Part shown: positions 39,990-49,399 of the stretch, piece after piece
How positions within the stretch are numbered: the first letter of the stretch is position 1
Layout: each line of letters opens with the position of its first letter
NCBI RefSeq assembly: GCF_013256425.1
Contig: NZ_CP053905.1
Location: 1 to 64,000, forward strand
Length of the DNA: 64,000 nucleotides
Direction: 5' to 3'
Origin: Hymenobacter sp. BRD67
Lineage (GTDB): Bacteria > Bacteroidota > Bacteroidia > Cytophagales > Hymenobacteraceae
Program-made: the position numbers and the translations under genes
Notes under the pieces: model-generated
Told to the model about the DNA's origin: nothing
Databases searched by the model: none
What the model saw: the letters and a program-made list of their open reading frames with translations, nothing else

Positions 39990-40749
39990 TTAGGATGTCA
40001 AGCAGCTTGTTTGATTTGGAAATGCCGCCACAAAACTCCGGCTCCGTTGCAATTGTAAAACCAGCCAGCCGCTCAAAAATCCATTGCATGAGTAGCGTTT
40101 GCGGGCCAGTAGGTCCACAATTTTACGCTTGGGCATGTAGGTAAATCGGCCACCGCCTTCGGTATAATGGTTGCGGTACGTGAAGAAATCCAGGTCAATA
40201 TCAAAGTAAGCGGCCTGCTCATTGGACGCTAACAGAGCTGCTTCTAATTGTTGCGGGGTCTTGAATTTGCGGACTATGTGGGTATTGCCAAACTTGTCCG
40301 TAAAGTGCTCATCATCCCACTCTTCGCCATCACCATCCCGGCAGTGAACGTACACGTTGCCAATTAGATTAAGGTAAGCCGCTGCCATAATCTGACCGTC
40401 GTTATTGCCGGGCAGGCTGGCCCAGCAAAATCCAGCTACTGCCGCGTCGTCGGTTTGGTCTAATTTATCAAGCCACTCCTGCTCGATGTCGCCGGGTAGC
40501 CTAAGTCCTGATGCCAATCCAAGCTGACCAAGCAGGGCGGGGCCTTTTGCTTCAATTCGCGCGTCCAGCGAAGCCAGTAGTAGAAGGCGTAGCGATGCTC
40601 CTGAAACAGGGCAACCTCCACTACCCGACCATCGCCCGACGGATGCGTCAGTATCTGTATTCTACAGCCTGGGGCATGGCATAATTGCCATTGCGGAAGG
40701 TCAGCTCTATTTTCTTGAATTCTGGGGCAGGCCAATCCGGTAAATCCAT
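39990..40749 (-). CDS. UPF0489 (peptide-arginase-like) protein, two frameshifts
   Basis: The probable start is ATG 40749 (MDLPDWPAPEFKKIELTFRN). Frames change near 40660 and 40500. The key motifs are CLVSLDWHQDLGYP near 40530 and YFDIDLDFFTYRNHYT near 40185, with GQIMAAAYLNLIGNVYVHCR between. The DWHxD and DxDLDFF pairs are the metal-ligand motifs of the UPF0489 family, which shares the arginase fold and includes peptide arginases that convert Arg to Ornithine in peptides. The substrate here is unknown, and no ribosomal-peptide precursor is recognised next to it. The span codes for about 250 residues. Confidence 0.6.
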
Positions 40750-40821
40750 GCAGTAGTCGGCAAATAAGTGTTAGTATGCTAGTCGCTTGCAGATATTCCC
40801 TGCCTAATTTAGGCCGGTTTG

Positions 40822-41133
40822 CTACGCTGCATCTTTCTCTTTTTGGATTGCCAGCCAAACATCAGCTTCCATTCCGCTCATGTACTCATGCCGCAGATGC
40901 GTCAGAAACGCTTTGCGGGCATCCTCCGTAACTAAATCCAGCTTTAAATCAACAGCAGGAGTTGTAACCACATGCACGCTGGATTCAATGTCCCGTCCCG
41001 GACTACAAGTAAATAGACCTTCGGTTATCAAATTCTCTACTGCTTGGTAAAGAGCGTAAACTTCTAAGTCTTCCAGCTCCACGGCCTGTAGCCAAGTGTT
41101 AAAATCGGTCGTCCGTTTCCGCTCGCGTATCAT
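40822..41133 (-). CDS. Small hypothetical protein
   Basis: The protein has 103 residues and is intact (MIRERKRTTDFNTWLQAVEL). It is acidic and alpha/beta predicted, with LEDLEVYALYQAVENLITEG and LTHLRHEYMSGMEADVWLAI. No family is recognised. It lies between the UPF0489 gene and the proteasome-like gene on the same strand. Confidence 0.5.
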   Translation of the reverse strand: MIRERKRTTDFNTWLQAVELEDLEVYALYQAVENLITEGLFTCSPGRDIESSVHVVTTPAVDLKLDLVTEDARKAFLTHLRHEYMSGMEADVWLAIQKEKDAA

Positions 41134-41177
41134 AAGTAAGGGGTTTTGTTCTACACTAGGGTGTCTTCTCTTCTTTA

Positions 41178-42035
41178 CTACAGAGAGTTGCGTTTGATGT
41201 CGATTTGGCGCAACTTCTGTGCTGGTTCAGCGAAAACATACCCGGTTGCCGCGCTTAACTCATAGAAAACGATGTTGGGTGTCATTTCGGGGAAAGGGTT
41301 ACTGCCTTCTAACCCTTGCCTGATTAAGCCCCGCGCCATTTCTTTAATCTCATCGACCTTCGCAGGGTCGTTGTCCCAACCGTGAGGAATCGACCCGCTA
41401 ATCATCTGTTGCATTAAGCCTTGCGCCGCTTCTAATTTTTTGACCTGCTCCATGCTTGAAGTCAGTACCAAATCGTAGTTGTCAACTGGTAGGTTGTCTT
41501 GCCGGTGGCCCGAGGCGTTGGCTCCGATTACCATATAGCGTGCCGATAAATTTTTGCCGTGCTCATGGGCAAAGGCGAAAAACTGAGTAGCCATGTGGTT
41601 TTGGTGGCGGACCATTTGCAGTGATTCCTCCACGATTTGCAGTTTGCCTAAGTCACCGGCAAAATGGGCCTTTACCACCTCCTCTTTAATCGCTCCTTGC
41701 TCATCGAGGTTCGCCATGATAACCGCTACGACTTCAAGCATTTGTGCTTTTATGTCGTGCGCATTTTGATTAAATAGCGTCGTAACGTCAGTTACGACCT
41801 CATCAAATGTGTTGTTGGTGTTTGTCAAGGCTCCCAGATAGTTGTAGAGGTCGCCTGCCTTGGCAGGTAGGCCCACCACCGCGACGGCTACCGTGGGTGA
41901 GAGTAGCCGCACCTTGCGTGCGTCGGTAAGGTGGAGCGTAACTGACTCAGAGCCTTTGCTTTGGGTTATTATAAGGTTTGTATCAACGCCAATGAGTATA
42001 AAGTTATTGGTCACAATGTATCCTATTCTGTCCAT
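41178..42035 (-). CDS. Hypothetical protein with proteasome-subunit-like N-terminus
   Basis: The protein has 285 residues and is intact. The first 80 residues resemble an Ntn-hydrolase/20S-proteasome-like pattern: NNFILIGVDTNLIITQSKGS, then DARKVRLLSPTVAVAVVGLP and AKAGDLYNYLGAL. That is strand-turn-strand with the D-T and K positions typical of beta subunits. It begins MDRIGYIV, with no threonine directly after a processed leader, so catalysis is not assured. The rest is helical (MVRHQNHMATQFFAFAHEHG). The similarity is suggestive only, and the function is unknown. Confidence 0.45.
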   Translation of the reverse strand: MDRIGYIVTNNFILIGVDTNLIITQSKGSESVTLHLTDARKVRLLSPTVAVAVVGLPAKAGDLYNYLGALTNTNNTFDEVVTDVTTLFNQNAHDIKAQMLEVVAVIMANLDEQGAIKEEVVKAHFAGDLGKLQIVEESLQMVRHQNHMATQFFAFAHEHGKNLSARYMVIGANASGHRQDNLPVDNYDLVLTSSMEQVKKLEAAQGLMQQMISGSIPHGWDNDPAKVDEIKEMARGLIRQGLEGSNPFPEMTPNIVFYELSAATGYVFAEPAQKLRQIDIKRNSL

Positions 42036-42119
42036 AAAACTGAAAGCGTTTAGAAAAAGACAAGCTGTAAATTTACGAGAAAGTAAGCTCGTAACTAGCG
42101 CCCCATTTTGAGAAAGCGT

Positions 42120-42503
42120 CTATCGCCGCGCAACTTCAGTTGCTACTCGGGACAAAAGCACTTTTTCACCACTGCGCCACCCATCTATTGCTTCATCCCG
42201 CAGTGTGCTTACTCCTCCTTTTACTAATCGTGGGTGCTCATTGGTCCGAAACGCATCGTATGCTGGATTCTCCCAAAATTGAGCATAGCGGGCTAGTGCT
42301 TCACTTTCCAGGTAGAAGTGTTCGGTCCAGGTTATTTCATCCTCGCGCTCATGTAGGCTCACCCAATAGTGAGTAACAACTTGAGCCAGCACGGGCGTCA
42401 ACCGGAGGGCCGCCAGCGCACGCTGCACGGCTACCCAATCGGTACTGTACCAGCCGTACCAGTCGCCTTCTGAATTAATTGCTGCGGTGTGCTCCCGTAG
42501 CAA
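42120..42503 (-). CDS. Hypothetical protein
   Basis: The protein has 127 residues (MLREHTAAINSEGDWYGWYS). It is rich in Trp and Tyr, with ITWTEHFYLESEALARYAQF and a basic C-terminus. It resembles its neighbours at 42507 and 43027 in composition and motif spacing (a WTxHFYLE-like and EYYHP-like aromatic helix pattern), but no named family is recognised. Confidence 0.45.
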   Translation of the reverse strand: MLREHTAAINSEGDWYGWYSTDWVAVQRALAALRLTPVLAQVVTHYWVSLHEREDEITWTEHFYLESEALARYAQFWENPAYDAFRTNEHPRLVKGGVSTLRDEAIDGWRSGEKVLLSRVATEVARR

Positions 42504-42506
42504 GCC

Positions 42507-43015
42507 CTATTCTTTAAGTGCTTTTTCGTGGCGGCTATTGCCGGAAAATGAAGAATGAATACGGTAATAGGTTATTCTAGAATGCCAGCAGGAGAAGGGG
42601 GTAAATACAACTTGGTGTTCTGAATTTCCAGCTGGCACTACGTATTCCTGCACGTAAACGCCCCAGGGTTTTCTCCCCATCGCAAGCATAAAGAAGCATA
42701 TTCGGGGTGCGCTAGGGCATCGTTGCCTGGCACCTTTAACCAAGCTTCGATATCTTCTCGCTTGACCCCGCTTCGGGCCAGCGCTGGTTCATTGAGCACA
42801 GGATGGTAATATTCTTCGTATGCTGCGTAGCGTATGCCTCGGGGTTCAGTGTCAGAGCTGAATTCGAAGAAGGGCTGCGGGGGACCAATGCCACGGCAAC
42901 GACTCTCCACCACGTAGCCATCGTGCGGATACACTTGCAGCGCGTAGAGAATGGCTGTCGGAGAAATAACCTGAGCTATTACCGGCGCGGGGGCTAGCTG
43001 GGGATTAACTGGCAT
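42507..43015 (-). CDS. Hypothetical protein (one frameshift)
   Basis: It starts at ATG 43015 (MPVNPQLAPAPVIAQVISPT). The frame shifts near 42670, in a C-run, to continue WGVYVQEYVVPAGNSEHQVV to the stop at 42507. The product is about 169 residues with EEYYHPVLNEPALARSGVKR and a Cys-rich tail. No family is recognised. The start is 11 nt from the stop of the gene at 43027, so the two are likely cotranscribed. Confidence 0.45.
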
Positions 43016-43442
43016 TGCTTTGCAACTTAGGGAAGGAGTAACTCAGCTATTTCATATGGGTTAGCCTCCTCAATGAACTCCAAGCTGGCGTAGGGAGTCC
43101 AGCGGATTCGGAATTCATAATCATCTTTACACAGCTGATAGAACGCCTGTTGAGTCAAGGATTGATAGCCCACCCGTTCCACGCTGTGATTAAAATCATA
43201 TACCAACTGCCGCCAGGGTACCAGCACCTCGGGGACGGTATGCCTGTCCGGCCAGGGTGCGTAGTTCGTCGGTAAAGGAGGCTCAGCGTAGGTAATAGGT
43301 TCATGCTCATTACCCATCATCCACTGCAAAGAATGCCGACTGGCTAAGGTTTGAAAATATCTTCGGCTTTCTGCCTGCATCGCAAACTCGTACTGTACTA
43401 CTCCCCAAAAACTGGACAGCTTGGCGGGGCTTGTTAAGTATT

Positions 43443-44295
43443 TCAGGAATGCTTGAATGAGGGAGTAGTCGTGTACACCTGGGCCGGGGTGCTGCCGGCC
43501 AGGCTTTGGTGGGGGCGCTGGTGGTTGTAGTAGGCAAAGTACGCCTGCAATTGGCGGTAAAGCTGGTGCCCGTCGTCGGCCGGGTTCAGGTAGATGTGCT
43601 CCCACTTCACGGTGCGCCAGAGGCGCTCGATGAAGGCGTTGTCGGTGGCCCGGCCCCGCCCGTCGCGGCTAATGCGGCAGCCGGCCTGCAACAGGGCCTG
43701 CTCGTAGGCCGGGCAGGTAAACTGGCTGCCCTGGTCGGAGTTGAAGATGTACGGGCCGGGGCCTGGCGCAGGGCTTCGGCTAACGCGCTCAGGCAGAAGT
43801 CCACGGCCAGCGTGTTGCTCAGCTCCCAGCTCAGCACGTAGCGCGAGTGCCAGTCGAGCACGGCCGTCAGATACAGAAAGCCCTGCGCCATCGGTACATA
43901 GGTGATGTCGGTACTCCACACTTCGTTGGGGCCGTGGCTGGCCGCTCGCGCAACAGGTAGGGATAAGGCGTAGCGCCCTGGCCGGGCACGGTGAGCCGGG
44001 GCTGGGGATAGACCGGCTCGTGGCCCATCAGGCGCACGAGCCGGCGCACCCGCTTTTCATTGACCAGGTAGCCGGCCAGGCGCAGGTGCTGGGTCAGGCC
44101 GCGCACGCCCTTGAAGTTGTGGCGCGTAAACTCCTCGTCGAGCAAGCGCATCAGTTTCAGGTTCAGTTCACTCTCGCCTTTGGGTTGGTAGTAATAGCTG
44201 CTGCGGGCCAGCCCCAGGGCCTGGCAGCGGGCCGTCACGGAGTGGCCCGCCGGGTCGGGGGCCTGCGCCAGTTGGCGCTGCTGGGCGGTGCTCAT
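43443..44295 (-). CDS. IS3-family transposase OrfB, DDE (frameshifted)
   Basis: Integrase-core part of the IS3 transposase, from about ATG 44295 (MSTAQQRQLAQAPDPAGHSV), which overlaps the orfA stop as ATGA. It has an HTH_21-like segment (LLDEEFTRHNFKGVRGLTQH then LRLAGYLVNEKRVRRLVRLM). The catalytic acids are in WSTDITYVPM, YIFNSDQGSQFTCPAYEQAL and NAFIERLWRTVKWEHIYLNP, ending NHQRPHQSLAGSTPAQVY. The frame changes near 43890 and 43760. The A8 run at 44306-44313 is the likely -1 slippage site that makes the OrfAB fusion. Confidence 0.82.
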
Positions 44296-44577
44296 CGGGG
44301 CTGCGTTTTTTTTAGCAGCGCGTTCTCCATCTGCAACCGGCCGATGGCGGCGTAGAGCGGCTCCATGTCGGGCGGGCGGCAGCCGGGGTGGGACTGTCGG
44401 GGGCAAAGACCTGGGCAGCCTGCTCGCGCAACTGCTGCTTCCAGCGCGTGATTTGGGCTGGGGCCAGCTGGTAGCGGCTGGCCAACTCGGCCAGGGCTGG
44501 CGCTCGGTGAGCGCGGCCAGGGCAACTTCAGCTTTGAACTCGGCCGTGTAGCGGCGGCGGGTGCGTTTGGGACTCAT
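44292..44577 (-). CDS. IS3-family transposase OrfA (frameshifted)
   Basis: Small DNA-binding subunit (HTH_Tnp_1), starting at ATG 44577 (MSPKRTRRRYTAEFKAEVAL). It passes a frameshift near 44505 to LASRYQLAPAQITRWKQQLR and ends LQMENALLKKTQPR. The leucine-rich tail is typical of OrfA multimerisation. About 95 residues are expected. Confidence 0.78.
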
Positions 44578-44813
44578 GGCGTTGACTAAGGTAGCCCGCC
44601 TGTCCTGTCCAACTTTTGGGGAGTACTACATACCAAGGACGTTGATGCACCATAAAGGCTTGCTTCCGTTCGTGATAAGCCTGGGCGTAGACTTGTTCAA
44701 AATAGATGTCGTTGGCTATTGCGTTGACTACTTCTACCTCATTTCTCATAGTGCAGACGTTGGCAGGCGTTGAAGTACGAAATTAAGCAGGGTGAATCCC
44801 GGGAGCGCGCGAG

Positions 44814-45857
44814 CTACTTATACGATTCATAGCCGGGGATTTTATGCCGATTTGTGTATTCATACAAGCAGATGACGGACTTGCGCTCGGCCCCGTAGCC
44901 CCGGAAGTGAGCACAACGAAGGCAATCTGCATCGACGTTGGAGTATAGTTGCCCATCGAAGCTGCGACGCGGGTCCGGGCACCCCAATACCTGGCGGGCG
45001 GTGCCATACCTTTTTCCTTTAAAAGTGATGGGCTTAATTTGGGTGGCATAAAATTCCTTGCGCTGCTGTTGCCGCTGGCGCTCTCGCTCCTCTTCTTGTT
45101 GCTCGTGCAGCAGCTCGGCGTGCCAGGCTGCAAAGAGTGGCCGGGCAGCTTCTAGGTAGTGGGCGTGGCGAGCAGCTACCTTGGCATCCAGCCGGGCATT
45201 GTACGCCCATCGCTTGCGGTCAATCTGATTAATGAGCAGGTCGGTCAGTGCATCGCTGCTTAGCTCCCGACTGACTTTGCTCAAATCAATTTCTACCGTT
45301 GAGATGCCTAGCCGCTTGATTTTCTCCTGTTTGGCTTCATCTATGAAGTGAGTAGCTGCCACTTCCACAAGCAGAGGCCCTGCTTCTGTTTCTAAGATAA
45401 TATCTGGAATAATATCGCCTGTTCGGTGTTCCAGCAGTACCTGGTTGATTCTCACGTACCGGGCGTCAAATGCGTATTCGCAGTCTAGGTCAAGCCGGTT
45501 TTCCACGGCCTGCTGATAGGATGCTGCATCGTAAGCGAAACTGCTGAAATAGGCCTGCTTATCAAAGTGGTCTGCGTGAAAGCCAATAATGCCCGCTGCC
45601 CCCGGTAGGCGAAAGGTCTGCTGTTGTAGAAATACTTCCTTCGCGGCAAGGTGCAGGGCCGTTTGTAAACCCGTTGCACATTCCGGCGCTTGATAATGAG
45701 CAAAGTGAGCTGTCTTGACCTTACCCTGATTGCGAGCAACTAACCGTGCCCCACATCCAGGGCAAACGCAGGCACAGGCGAGGCCGTTAGGTACGTCCTT
45801 TATGTGAAGGAGCTGGTTGCCTTGTAAGCCGTAAGGCAGCTTCAATATTGAGGCCAT
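44814..45857 (-). CDS. CoiA-like zinc-finger nuclease
   Basis: The protein has 347 residues and is intact. The N-terminus has a zinc-ribbon, CVCPGCGARLVARNQGKVKT, followed by AHFAHYQAPEC, the pattern of competence protein CoiA. A PD-(D/E)XK core follows near residue 170: TGDIIPDIILETEAGPLLVE VAATH, with the Asp and Glu in place. A helical coiled region (EERERQRQQQRKEFYATQIK) and a second Cys cluster (CLRCAHFRG) come after it. CoiA-type proteins are linked to DNA uptake and recombination. Here it is adjacent to a tyrosine recombinase, so a role in element DNA processing is plausible. Confidence 0.65.
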   Translation of the reverse strand: MASILKLPYGLQGNQLLHIKDVPNGLACACVCPGCGARLVARNQGKVKTAHFAHYQAPECATGLQTALHLAAKEVFLQQQTFRLPGAAGIIGFHADHFDKQAYFSSFAYDAASYQQAVENRLDLDCEYAFDARYVRINQVLLEHRTGDIIPDIILETEAGPLLVEVAATHFIDEAKQEKIKRLGISTVEIDLSKVSRELSSDALTDLLINQIDRKRWAYNARLDAKVAARHAHYLEAARPLFAAWHAELLHEQQEEERERQRQQQRKEFYATQIKPITFKGKRYGTARQVLGCPDPRRSFDGQLYSNVDADCLRCAHFRGYGAERKSVICLYEYTNRHKIPGYESYK

Positions 45858-45871
45858 ATAATCAAGGAGTG

Positions 45872-46905
45872 CTACAGGCCTAATGACCGCCCCGCATTAT
45901 ACTTAATAATGTTATCCAGCCGGGTGTAGCGACTAATCATGGCATCGGTTTTCTGCTTAGTCTGATTCTTAATGAAGTCGTTGCTTTGCCCGGCTAGCTT
46001 GGCGGTGGTGATAAACGCCACCCGCAGAGAGTGCGCGGAGTATTTCGCGCCCAGGTGCTCTTTCACCAGTAGGTTCACGCGCCGGTCGGCTAGGCGCTTG
46101 TCGGTGGGCTTGCCCGGCTCGCCCGGCCGGCCCCGCTTCAGCGACACAAACAGCGGCCCCTGTTTGCGGCCCGCGAGCAGCGCTACCCACGCTTTGTATG
46201 CCTCAATCGGGCAATAGGCCAGGTTCTCGGCGTAGAAAATGACTTTCTGCTCGATGTCGCCCGCTTGGTTAGCCTTGCTTTTGGGGAGCGTTACTACCAA
46301 TACCTCGTCGGCCGCGTCGTGTACCATTTCTATATGCTCCAGGTTGAGGCCTACGAGTTCGGAGCGCCGGAAAGCCCCTGCGAAACCGAGTAGCAGCAGC
46401 GCCCGCGCCCGCAGCCCATCCGGGCGCGAGAGGTCGAGCCGGTCGATGGTGCGCTTGAGGTGCGGTACCGAGAAGGCTGGGGCCTGCTTCTGCTTTTTGC
46501 CGATTTCCCGCGCCACGCCTTTGCGTAGCACGTCCAGCGCCGGCTCGTTGATGGCCGAAGGCATTCCGAGCAACTGGTGGTTTTTTTCGATGGCGGCCAG
46601 GTGCCGGTTGATAGTGGCCAGCTTGCGGCCCACGTCGGCCAGATGCGCCACGTAGCCGGCCAGCGTTTCCAGGGCAGCGGGCCAGGGGCCAACTGGTGCA
46701 TTTCGCAGTAGGTTTCGTAGATGCGTAAGTCGGATGAGTAGGCCAAGCGCGTGTTATCCGAGCCTTCGAGGCCGCGCAGCAGATACCGCTCAACGTTGGG
46801 AGCCACGCGGCTGGCTAGGTCGGCGGCCAGCGCTAGCGCTGGCCGGTTGGCAGCGGCCACGGTCAGGCCTTTTTCTCCCTTTTGTTCTTTTGGCGGCTTA
46901 TTCAT
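45872..46905 (-). CDS. Tyrosine recombinase/integrase (one frameshift)
   Basis: Site-specific recombinase of the phage-integrase family. It starts at ATG 46905 (MNKPPKEQKGEKGLTVAAAN). An N-terminal SAM-like domain has SDNTRLAYSSDLRIYETYCE, then a frameshift near 46680, then YVAHLADVGRKLATINRHLA. The catalytic domain has RARALLLLGFAGAFRRSELV with the first Arg, AKYSAHSLRVAFITTAKLAG with H-x-x-R, and MISRYTRLDNI with the nucleophilic Tyr. It overlaps the XRE gene by 8 nt. It could integrate the element or resolve plasmid dimers. No attachment site was found. Confidence 0.78.
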
Positions 46906-47260
46906 GAATAGCCAGGTGGGCGTAGGTTGCTTTGACCATAATCGCCAGGACGTTGGCCATCGCCGGCTCCAACCGGGCATCGGAGCGTAGTAGCCGGGCC
47001 ACCGTTGCCGCCGTAGTTTCGGCCGGGGCTGTTGTCTCCTTAGTATAGAGTAGTCGGGCCGGGGACACGGCCAGCCAGTTGCAGAAATGCAGGAACACCG
47101 GCAGGTCGGGTACGTGCTGCTGCTCGACCCGGAGCAGCGTGCCCGTGCTGACTGGCCCAGTAGTCTTGCTAATCTCCTCGGCTACCTCGCGCAATGTTTG
47201 GCTGCCGCGCTTGGCGCGGACCAGCGAAGCCAAAAACTGGGTATCGACTTGGTACAGCAT
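46898..47260 (-). CDS. XRE-like regulator upstream of the integrase
   Basis: The protein has 120 residues from ATG 47260 (MLYQVDTQFLASLVRAKRGS). It contains an HTH of the Cro/XRE type: QTLREVAEEISKTTGPVSTG then TLLRVEQQHVPDLPVFLHFC. Two TTTTGCAATTG palindromes lie in its 5' leader, one touching the start codon, so it is probably autoregulated. It may also be the protein that binds the same motif at 5080-5138 and 23460-23490. It is cotranscribed with the integrase. Confidence 0.65.
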   Translation of the reverse strand: MLYQVDTQFLASLVRAKRGSQTLREVAEEISKTTGPVSTGTLLRVEQQHVPDLPVFLHFCNWLAVSPARLLYTKETTAPAETTAATVARLLRSDARLEPAMANVLAIMVKATYAHLAIHE

Positions 47261-47311
47261 TTTGCAATTGTAAAAATATCGTCTGCCAGCGGTGTTTTTG
47301 CAATTGCAAAA
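47260..47311. promoter_or_regulatory. Two GCAATTG palindromes at the XRE gene start
   Basis: TTTTGCAATTGTAAAAA (47260-47276) and TTTTTGCAATTGCAAAA (47295-47311) lie 35 bp apart, directly at and ahead of the start codon. A -7-like box, TATCTTTA, occurs upstream on the minus strand near 47331-47338. The layout is typical of a self-regulating repressor. Confidence 0.5.
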
Positions 47312-47484
47312 GAATGCGCTGCTGGTGCCGTAAAGATAGACAGAGTTTAGGGCCGATAAGTAAACATTATGGTTCCTAAAGTCTAAAAAGGAGCGGGGCG
47401 GCACACCTGATAACTCTAGGCCGCGAACACGGCGAAGCTTCGCATTATTTCTGCCGTTCGCTTTTTCACCCAATCCATTTTGTG

Positions 47485-47625
47485 ATGAAACGCAACTTTC
47501 TAACACTCCTACTCCTCGGTACAAGTCTTGCCTCGCCAGATGACCTGTTTAACGGGTTACTATTTTTTGGTGTTCTAGTTGGTGGAACAAGGTCCCAACT
47601 CCGGTGGCCCTCCCTTAGCCTATGA
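47485..47625 (+). CDS. 46-residue hydrophobic protein coupled to the next gene
   Basis: It starts at ATG 47485 (MKRNFLTLLLLGTSLASPDD) and its TGA overlaps the next start codon as ATGA. The N-terminus is hydrophobic, like a signal or membrane helix, and is followed by LFNGLLFFGVLVGGTRSQLR. It is too short to classify. The ATGA overlap is the main evidence that it is translated and coupled to the 47622 gene. Confidence 0.35.
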   Translation: MKRNFLTLLLLGTSLASPDDLFNGLLFFGVLVGGTRSQLRWPSLSL

Positions 47626-49377
47626 AACGACAGCTTCTCGTTGAATTTGATGACTTATTTAAGGGCCTGCGCAGCCTATTGCCGACTACCTGAGCGGCAT
47701 TAACCGACTTGACCGCTTGCAGTGCGTCTCGCACCTGCTTGGCTACCTAAGCCATACGCCAGCTACCAAGCGGGACTACGTGACGGACATGCAGCAATTT
47801 TTCGGGCCGCAGCATAATGAGCTTTTCGCCAACCAGGTCTACCAGCAGACGCAGGCTTTGGCGCGCCGTGTCGAGTCCAAGCTCAATTTCCTGCATCCGA
47901 AAACGGTGCTTCAGCTTTACAGCCTGTGCTTCGAACTGCCTGACGAGCCGACCAGGCAGACCGAGCCCGAGTTGGAATGCAGCCTGTTTGTGGCCTGCCT
48001 GGTGCTGAATGAGTCCTACATCAGGGAGCAGTACCAGGCCATGACCGTGGCCCGCCAGCTGCTGCCGACGCAGCCGCTGGCCGCTGCCGCGCTGGCCGGC
48101 ACGTTCTCCGATTTCGAACTGGTGAACCACCGCCTGCACCACATTGCGATGCTGCAATTAATAAAGTCGGTGCGGCTGTTCGAGTTTTTAGAGGCGGAAG
48201 CTCGCTTTGCGCCCCTGCTGCAAGCCTTTGTGCAGCGGTTCAACTGCCAGAATTGGCAGGAGTACTTCCGCCAGCTAAGCGGCGTAATCAAGCCCGTTAC
48301 GCAGGCGGAAACCGCTGGCCGAATTGCGGTAGAGGTGCCCGTCAGGCCTGATTACGTGTCGGCGTGCGCCTTTCTGCGGCATTTCACGCTGCCTGAAGGG
48401 CAGCCGCTGGATATGGCCGACTTCACCAGCTTACGGGCAACTCCGCTGTGCGAGGAATCGCCCGGCACCTTCGTGCTGGTGTACCCGGTGCTGGTGCTGG
48501 AAGCCTTGCACAAGGGGCTGTACTTTCAATTTAATCTGGCCAACCGGTCCCTACCAAAGGGCAGCGGGAGCCCGATTGGCGCTCGGTGTACTGCGACCTG
48601 TTTTCTGAGCAGTACCTAATGTATTTGCTGCTGGATGCCACCTTTCAGGGCCGAGGGTTGGCGCTGAGTGGCCGGGCCATCTTCGAAGGCTGGCAGTTAA
48701 AAGGGCAGGCCGAGCCGGACTACTATTTCCGCCACGATAATCGGGCCGTGCTTTTTGAGTCGAAGGACGTGCTGGTGCACAAGGATGCCAAAGCCGGCCG
48801 CGACTTTGCTACCTACCTGGACGAGGTAAAGAAGAAGTTTTACGAAGACGAAAACCAGCACCCCAAGGCGGCGAAGCAGTTGGCGGGCAACGTGGCGCGC
48901 CTGTTGCGCCACCAGCTGCCTTTCGATACCGACTTTGACCCGGCCGAGTTGGTAATTTACCCGGTGTTGGTGGTGCACGACCGGCTCTACAACCAGCCCG
49001 GCCTGAACGTGGTCGTCAACGACTGGTTTCAGGAGGAGTTGGCCCAACTGGCGCAGCAGGGGTTACCGGTGCACAACGTGCGCCCGCTGATTATCATAGA
49101 CGTGGATACGCTCCTGGCCTACCACGAGGACTTCCGTGATGGGCGGCTGGTGTTCGAAGACATGCTGGAAGAATACGTGGCCTACCTGCGTGCCCCGGCC
49201 TGGGCCGGCATCAGCGCAGCCGAGGACGAGCAGCGGCAGATGCAGAGTGTTCATCCTTTCGCCTTATTTCTAGAGAACTACGCGGAAAAGCGCGATATGC
49301 TGGGCATCCCGAAGGAGATGCTCTATCAGATTCTGCCCATCATTAACCGGGAAGTGGACGACCAGCCAGGGCAGTAG
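47622..49377 (+). CDS. PD-(D/E)XK nuclease-like protein (frameshifted)
   Basis: It starts at ATG 47622 (MKRQLLVEFDDLFKGLRSLL). Frames change near 47665 and 48560, giving about 585 residues. The N-terminal two thirds is helical (LLGYLSHTPATKRDYVTDMQ) with no known domain. Near 48715 the segment KGQAEPDYYFRHDNRAVLFE then SKDVLVHKD shows the P-D and E-x-K spacing of PD-(D/E)XK nucleases, followed by a DEVKKKFYEDEN helix. No family name is recognised. The position between mobile-element genes and toxin-antitoxin genes suggests a defence or restriction function, which is inference. Confidence 0.5.
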
Positions 49378-49399
49378 TTTCAGCCGGAAATTATGCAGG

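Larger units (their letters stand above)
43394..44630 (-). mobile_element. IS3-family insertion sequence, 1,237 bp
   Basis: The terminal inverted repeats are TGTACTACTCCCCAAAA (from 43394) and the reverse complement at the other end, TGTAGTACTCCCCAAAA (ending 44630). Both are followed by an (A/G)(C/T)TGGACAG extension, with three mismatches over about 26 bp. It is flanked by a 3-bp direct repeat, TAC, at 43391-43393 and 44631-44633, as expected of IS3-family transposition. It carries orfA and orfB in the usual overlapping arrangement with an A8 run for programmed frameshifting. It interrupts a hypothetical gene. Confidence 0.88.
43027..44749 (-). pseudogene. Hypothetical gene split by the IS3-family insertion
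   Basis: The 5' part starts at ATG 44749 (MRNEVEVVNAIANDIYFEQV) and runs to TGG TA at the IS edge. The 3' part (43390-43027) continues EFAMQAESRRYFQTLASRHS to the end EIAELLLP. Removing the element and one copy of the 3-bp target duplication joins them exactly in frame as RPWY-EFAM. The intact ancestor would be about 160 residues. Its function is unknown. The open frame on the 3' side now starts inside the IS. Confidence 0.75.

Noticed and set aside
43027..43605. Complete 192-residue gene
   Set aside because: Its first third is IS3 sequence; only the part from 43390 down belongs to the split host gene.
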